In this document: positions 60,115 through 64,000 of the stretch, in pieces
How positions within the stretch are numbered: the first letter of the stretch is position 1
Layout: each line of letters opens with the position of its first letter
Origin: Ferroplasma sp.
GTDB taxonomy: Archaea > Thermoplasmatota > Thermoplasmata > Thermoplasmatales > Thermoplasmataceae
NCBI RefSeq assembly: GCF_031200575.1
Contig: NZ_CP133597.1
Coordinates: 682,001 to 746,000 of the forward strand
DNA length: 64,000 nucleotides
Reading direction: 5' to 3'
Program-made: the position numbers and the translations under genes
Notes under the pieces: generated by a model
Databases searched by the model: none
Told to the model about the DNA's origin: nothing
What the model saw: the letters and a program-made list of their open reading frames with translations, nothing else

Positions 60115-60185
60115 GGGCCCGACCGGATTCGGACCGGTGACCTTCTCCGTGTCAGGGAGACATCATACCACTAGACTACGAGCCC
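60115..60185 (-). tRNA. tRNA-Val (GAC anticodon)
   Basis: Read on the minus strand it folds as a 71-nt class I tRNA: acceptor GGGCTCG pairs with CGGGCCC (one G-U), the D arm contains AGTGGTA, anticodon stem TCTCC/GGAGA encloses loop CTGACAC, giving GAC, and the T arm is ACCGG-TCCGAAT-CCGGT. CCA is not encoded. No intron is present. Confidence 0.95.
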
Positions 60186-60296
60186 TTCTAGGTTCATTTT
60201 AAGATAATATATAATTTTTTACATTGGTCTTTAAAACACCGCTTTAGTTATAATATCATAATAACACTCATATACGTATTATCAATATTATATAGG

Positions 60297-61352
60297 ATGG
60301 TAGTAAGAGATTATTCACTTTACATTAAAGGTCTTATGCATGAGAATAACCGGAAAAACGATGTTAACAAACCGGTGTCCATATGGAAGGAGCTTGATAG
60401 ACTGAGAGGGTATCCGGAGAAGACAGTTGTGTGTATCTTCAGGACTACCGGCTGTGCATGGTATAAATTTACTGCATGCTCCATGTGTGGGTATTTCAAT
60501 GATACATCCCCAGAGATTGTGGACGAAAATCTGATGCATCAGATAGATACACTGTATGATTCACTGGAGGATACCAGGGTCTTAAAAATTTTTACCTCAG
60601 GAAGCTTTCTTGATCCTAATGAGGTTCATCCCCCTGTTAGGGATTATTTCATCGAAAGGATGAAGAATAAGGTTGATAAACTGCTTGTGGAGTCCAGAAC
60701 TGAATATATCAGGCCGGAAACCCTTGAACCATTCAAAAAGGCAGGAATGGATCTCCGTATTGCCATAGGTCTTGAAAGCGCCGACGATTATATAATGAAA
60801 TATTCCGTAAATAAGGGAAGCACGCTGAAAAAATTCATAGATGCTGCAACAATTCTTAACAGGGAAAAAATAGAGTTGCGAACATACCTCCTGTTCAAGC
60901 CACCATTTATTTCGGAAAAAATGGCCATCGAAGATATAATAAAGTCCGTGGAAATTGTGGCACCATATTCAACTGATATATCAATAAATCCAATGAACAT
61001 ACAGAAAAACACACTTGTTGAAAGGCTCTGGAAGAAAGGCCTTTACAGACCCCCAAGACTGTATTCACTGGCAATGCTGCTAATACAGCTTGGTTCCCGT
61101 TATCCTGTGCTTTCCTATCCAACAGGTGGAAACAGGGAGAGGGGAGTGCATAATGATAGTTATGACAGGGAATTGCTGGACCTCATAGTTCAGGGTTCCC
61201 TGGATCATGATTTTACAAAGCTTGCTGATTATTATAATTCCCTTGATCTTGAGGAATACAGGTATCAGGTCGAGCTTGAGGACAGAATGTTTTTCCAGGG
61301 GGATTACGATGCCCTGTTAAAAAGACTATCATCATCTTCCATTACCTATTAA
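60297..61352 (+). CDS. Archaeosine-biosynthesis radical SAM protein (RaSEA-like)
   Basis: 351-aa radical SAM protein of the family that includes RaSEA, which works with ArcS to make archaeosine (G+) at position 15 of tRNA. The cluster-binding cysteines are in TTGCAWYKFTACSMCGYFND (about 51-70), whose wider-than-usual Cys spacing and 'CSMCGY' are typical of this family. Other family segments are FTSGSFLDPNEV, LLVESRTEYIRPETL and GLESADDYIMKYSVNKG. ArcS and other tgt genes are not in the window. A TATA-like CATATACGTATTA (60269-60281) is 22 nt upstream. Confidence 0.82.
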   Translation: MVVRDYSLYIKGLMHENNRKNDVNKPVSIWKELDRLRGYPEKTVVCIFRTTGCAWYKFTACSMCGYFNDTSPEIVDENLMHQIDTLYDSLEDTRVLKIFTSGSFLDPNEVHPPVRDYFIERMKNKVDKLLVESRTEYIRPETLEPFKKAGMDLRIAIGLESADDYIMKYSVNKGSTLKKFIDAATILNREKIELRTYLLFKPPFISEKMAIEDIIKSVEIVAPYSTDISINPMNIQKNTLVERLWKKGLYRPPRLYSLAMLLIQLGSRYPVLSYPTGGNRERGVHNDSYDRELLDLIVQGSLDHDFTKLADYYNSLDLEEYRYQVELEDRMFFQGDYDALLKRLSSSSITY

Positions 61353-61973
61353 CTTTTTAATATTGCGCAGTTTTTCCTCTACTTCCTCTATTATGGACTG
61401 TGTATTTTTATTAAATTTTATAGTATCCAGCATTATATCCTGATTTTCAGCATATTTTATTCCTGATAGTTCAAGCAATTTTTTATGAGAACTTGTTTCC
61501 ATCTTCATTTCTTGGGAATCTGCAATATATGATAGTATATACGGTTTCACCAGCAGCTCAGCCATAAGTTTATCGTGCTCATCAGCGGTTACCGATATCA
61601 TGTTATATCCTGTAAACAAATCACACATCGCCTCCAGCGATCCAGCCGGAGATATATCATTTATAAAGATTATGTCTCTGTTTGTCATATAGGATGATGG
61701 GCCAAACATGGGGTGCATACTTGTTATTTTTTTAGAGAATGCCTTAAGTGGGGATTTCACAGATGTCAGGTCAACAAATCCACCGTAGTCTGGATACATA
61801 TTTATAATATCAAGAGTTGCCTTCAGTGGTACAGCGAGAAAGGCAACTTGGGCCCTACCAAGTTCCTGTTCTAGATTATCCATATTATCCCTATCGACGC
61901 CTGCCGAACCTGGAAAAATCTGCATCAGTGTTTTACCAAGTCTTCCCTCATACCCTATTATAAGAATTCTCAT
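61332..61973 (-). CDS. tyrA: Prephenate dehydrogenase (TyrA)
   Basis: 213-aa NAD(P)-dependent dehydrogenase converting prephenate to 4-hydroxyphenylpyruvate in tyrosine synthesis. It has the Rossmann opening ILIIGYEGRLGKTLM, FLAVPLKATLDII, DLTSVKSPLKAF (the 'D..SvK' motif) and MHPMFGPSSYM with the active-site His. The protein is short (most TyrA are 250-370 aa), a compact archaeal form. It begins one nt after the chorismate mutase stop, so the two form a two-step unit. The 3' end overlaps the RaSEA-like gene on the facing strand by about 20 nt. Confidence 0.87.
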   Translation of the reverse strand: MRILIIGYEGRLGKTLMQIFPGSAGVDRDNMDNLEQELGRAQVAFLAVPLKATLDIINMYPDYGGFVDLTSVKSPLKAFSKKITSMHPMFGPSSYMTNRDIIFINDISPAGSLEAMCDLFTGYNMISVTADEHDKLMAELLVKPYILSYIADSQEMKMETSSHKKLLELSGIKYAENQDIMLDTIKFNKNTQSIIEEVEEKLRNIKKLIGNGR

Positions 61974-61974
61974 A

Positions 61975-62547
61975 TCACTCGATTACAATTTTGTATATGC
62001 TGTTTATATTTATCATAAATCTTTCTGATATCAAAATATAATCCGTTGCTATTTCAATATCCTGTGGAATCCCGCTATTGAGGTTAATTACTATGTCTGG
62101 CTTTTCAATATAATCTACAATGTGGTGCCCTGCCTGTGCCATCATATTGGATATGACTACATCCATGCATTTTATTATGGACCCCGGGTTCAGTATCTTT
62201 GAAAGGAGAAAAATAAGATTACTGTGGTTGCCGCTGTATTTTATGTACTTTAATCCATTTCCATAATCAGAATAATTAAATTTAATATCCTGCGCAGTCC
62301 CTCTCTTCTCATAATGTATGGAAAATTCGAAAAGAACATTGAGTACGAATTCCTCGAAAGGGTCCCGGGAAAGCGTTTTCAGTATATCTATTTCCCTAGC
62401 CCTATTCCTTATATCCATGTTTTCGGAATTCTTAATCTCGCCTATTTTCCCGGCCAGCTCTCTCCTTTTTTCCAGCAATTCCAGTATCTTCTTTGAATTG
62501 AGGTAAATCTCATCCCTTAGATTATCCAGTTCATTGATAAATTTCAT
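61975..62547 (-). CDS. Chorismate mutase domain protein with unrecognised C-terminal domain
   Basis: 190-aa protein. Residues 1-60 form an AroQ-type (all-helical) chorismate mutase: ELDNLRDEIYLNSKKILELL, EKRRELAGKIGEIKNS, NRAREIDILKTLS, with the expected R, K and R active-site residues. The remaining 110 residues (from about 75) have alternating strands and helices (NHSNLIFLLSKIL, IIKCMDVVISNMMAQAGHHI, KPDIVINLNSGIP) that I do not recognise. The 4-residue gap of the ATG to an upstream GTG start (62550) is trivial. It feeds prephenate to the TyrA gene 1 nt downstream. Confidence 0.8.
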   Translation of the reverse strand: MKFINELDNLRDEIYLNSKKILELLEKRRELAGKIGEIKNSENMDIRNRAREIDILKTLSRDPFEEFVLNVLFEFSIHYEKRGTAQDIKFNYSDYGNGLKYIKYSGNHSNLIFLLSKILNPGSIIKCMDVVISNMMAQAGHHIVDYIEKPDIVINLNSGIPQDIEIATDYILISERFMININSIYKIVIE

Positions 62548-62670
62548 CACCTATGATAGAGCATGTCTATCATGTATAAATATTTTCCAATTTAACACTT
62601 AAGCTGAAAGCTCATGGCACCAATTCATATAGGCAGCTGCTGAGGCAATAACAAACTTTAAATTGCCAGG

Positions 62671-62680
62671 ATTTATAACA
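62671..62680 (+). promoter_or_regulatory. TATA-like box of thiL
   Basis: ATTTATAACA centred about 21 nt upstream of the ATG at 62696; supports that start over the earlier TTG at 62663. Confidence 0.4.
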
Positions 62681-62695
62681 AATTCATTGAAGCTA

Positions 62696-63646
62696 ATGAA
62701 CCTCGGGGAACGGGAAATTATAGACATACTCGCAGGCAAAGATCGTGATATAGATGACTGTGCGGTGTTGAAATGTGGTGATACAGATCTTCTTTTATCA
62801 ACTGATCTTATTACACGTGCAACCCATCTTCCAGATGGAACTCCTCCCTTTCTGGCAGGAAAATTCTTTGCAGCCATAAATCTGAGTGACATAGCTGCTA
62901 TGGCGGGAATACCCGAGGGCATGCTCATATCAATTTCCGTTTCACCTGAATACGATATCAAGTATCTGGAAGAATTTTACCGTGGGGCCAAATACGAGCT
63001 TTCCAGGTATGGCGGAATAATACTGGGTGGAGACACCAAGGAAGGTGATGATTTCACTGCCTCAGGAACAATAGTTGGCAGGCAGGTACCAGATCTTATA
63101 AGAAGAAGGTCGTACATAGGACCTGGCCAGCAACTGTTCGTTACCAATTCACTAGGTTCAGCCGGTTCTGGTTATATTTATTATAAGTACGGAACAGATA
63201 AAGAATATGGAATCAGGCAAATGCTGGATATCGAGCCCAGAATCTCAGAAGCACAGAAAATAAGCAAAAACGGGGCAAAATTTATGATGGACTTATCCGA
63301 CGGCATTTATGCGTCCATTTACCAGATGCACAGGGATTTTGGGACTGGATTCAGGATTTATATGGAAAAAATTCCTGTGGCGCATTCTGTTGAAGAAGCC
63401 TCCAGGATTTCTGGTTTTTCAGTTGAGGATATAACACTTTCATTCGGTGGGGATTATGAACTTCTGTTCACCGTTGATAATGAGGATGTTGAGGGCTTTA
63501 TACACGCCATGGATGCTGAACATATTGAGGTTCACAATATAGGCGAAACATATAATGGGATAAATGTAATGCATGATAAGGGGTTATGGCATCCTGTAAA
63601 TAATAGGGGGTACGAACATTTTATGGGCGTACCTCTTAATAAATAA
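62696..63646 (+). CDS. thiL: Thiamine-monophosphate kinase
   Basis: Makes thiamine pyrophosphate from thiamine monophosphate with ATP. The 316-aa PurM/ThiL-fold protein starts MNLGEREIIDILAG and includes DDCAVLKCG, LLLSTDLITRATH (a metal/TMP-binding site), FFAAINLSDIAAMAG, GGIILGGDTKEGDD, and LSFGGDYELLFTV near the C-terminus. The ATG at 62696 gives the family's LGE start and matches the TATA spacing. A single gene between the divergent aromatic genes and grpE. Confidence 0.9.
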   Translation: MNLGEREIIDILAGKDRDIDDCAVLKCGDTDLLLSTDLITRATHLPDGTPPFLAGKFFAAINLSDIAAMAGIPEGMLISISVSPEYDIKYLEEFYRGAKYELSRYGGIILGGDTKEGDDFTASGTIVGRQVPDLIRRRSYIGPGQQLFVTNSLGSAGSGYIYYKYGTDKEYGIRQMLDIEPRISEAQKISKNGAKFMMDLSDGIYASIYQMHRDFGTGFRIYMEKIPVAHSVEEASRISGFSVEDITLSFGGDYELLFTVDNEDVEGFIHAMDAEHIEVHNIGETYNGINVMHDKGLWHPVNNRGYEHFMGVPLNK

Positions 63647-63658
63647 TACCAAAAAAGT

Positions 63659-63689
63659 AAATATTTATATAGAAAATATTTATATAGAA
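63659..63689 (+). promoter_or_regulatory. Duplicated TATA-like element upstream of grpE
   Basis: AATATTTATATAGAA occurs twice in direct tandem (about 63659-63673 and 63674-63688). The second copy's TATA core is centred about 24 nt before the ATG at 63704 and gives a leaderless start; the first would begin transcription about 15 nt earlier. Confidence 0.5.
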
Positions 63690-63703
63690 GAACAAATATA
63701 CTT

Positions 63704-64000
63704 ATGATGAACCATAAAGAATATAGCAGGCCCCTTGAATTCGATATAGAACAGGTAAGGAAGAGAAATAAAATGAAGGACAGGGAAGAAATGAAAAAAT
63801 ATAAAGATCTGTACAATAGTACCATGGCCGATCTCAATGATTACAAAAACCTCTATGTACGTCAGAGAACTGAAATGGAAAATTATTCTAAATACAAGGA
63901 GAAAGAGATCAGTAACATAAGGAAAAATGCAAGCAGTGAACTTATCAAAGAACTCCTGCCTGTTCTTGACACCCTGGATGCAGGTATAGCCCATGACCCG
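63704..64000 (+). CDS. grpE: GrpE nucleotide-exchange factor, partial
   Basis: Co-chaperone that releases ADP from DnaK. Runs off the right edge after 99 codons. The N-terminal 50 residues are charged (EEMKKYKDLYNSTMADLNDY), then YKNLYVRQRTEMENYSKYKE and ELIKELLPVLDTLDAGIAHD match the GrpE long helix and the invariant 'LLPVLD.L..A' segment. Two adjacent ATGs (63704 and 63707) are equivalent. dnaK and dnaJ probably follow beyond the window. Confidence 0.88.
   Translation, partial: MMNHKEYSRPLEFDIEQVRKRNKMKDREEMKKYKDLYNSTMADLNDYKNLYVRQRTEMENYSKYKEKEISNIRKNASSELIKELLPVLDTLDAGIAHDP

Noticed and set aside
1-64000. CRISPR array or cas genes
   Set aside because: No regularly spaced repeats and no Cas-like proteins were seen anywhere in the window.

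Overview
The window reads as a continuous stretch of chromosome from a low-GC, cell-wall-less acidophilic euryarchaeon of the order Thermoplasmatales, most likely near Ferroplasma. This is inferred from the archaeal information-processing genes (PolB, RfcL, L15e, RNase P Pop5, RaSEA), a P3A-type proton ATPase, GH15 trehalase-like plus OtsA/OtsB, the LysW lysine pathway, and many genes whose start codon lies only about 21-29 nt downstream of a TATA-like box (leaderless or near-leaderless transcripts). No database search was possible, so the genus is a guess.

Layout. 0-18 kb is mostly housekeeping: ScpB fragment, NCS1 permease/dCTP deaminase, NadM, PolB, MFS transporter, PheS, PIN-ATPase-KH protein, DUF302, flippase, tRNA-binding protein, RfcL, Pop5, L15e, tRNA-Ser and a GNAT enzyme. 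A minus-strand cluster at 15.9-18.4 kb combines a MIT-AAA (Vps4/CdvC-like) ATPase, a Snf7/CdvB-like coiled-coil protein, an unrecognised 150-aa protein and a possible 37-aa protein. At 18.5-25 kb lie a glycosyltransferase-like protein, a probable N-acyl-amino-acid racemase with an M20 hydrolase and a GNAT enzyme (candidate D-to-L amino acid conversion), an MFS transporter and a broken IS481-like element. At 25-29 kb is a trehalose block, then transporters, the proton ATPase, OsmC and a cyclase/SDR/cupin group up to 37.9 kb. The lysW-Y-Z-J-X-K operon fills 38.2-43.3 kb behind a perfect inverted repeat that flanks its TATA-like region.

From 44 to 51 kb there is a complete beta-oxidation set (HAD/ECH fusion, acyl-CoA ligase, thiolase, two acyl-CoA dehydrogenases, the second lacking the catalytic Glu). 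51-54 kb holds the three AmmeMemoRadiSam genes plus a nitrilase-family protein. 54.8-60 kb holds an MqnA/MqnD-like protein, two paralogous secreted TasA/camelysin-like proteins and a formate dehydrogenase alpha subunit. This last region is a tandem duplication in which the first fdhA copy has decayed to about 80 bp. 60-64 kb has tRNA-Val, RaSEA, TyrA, chorismate mutase, ThiL and the start of grpE behind a duplicated TATA box.

Best candidates for something little described are the ESCRT-like cluster with its two unrecognised small proteins, and the duplicated surface-fibre-like proteins with swapped middle regions.
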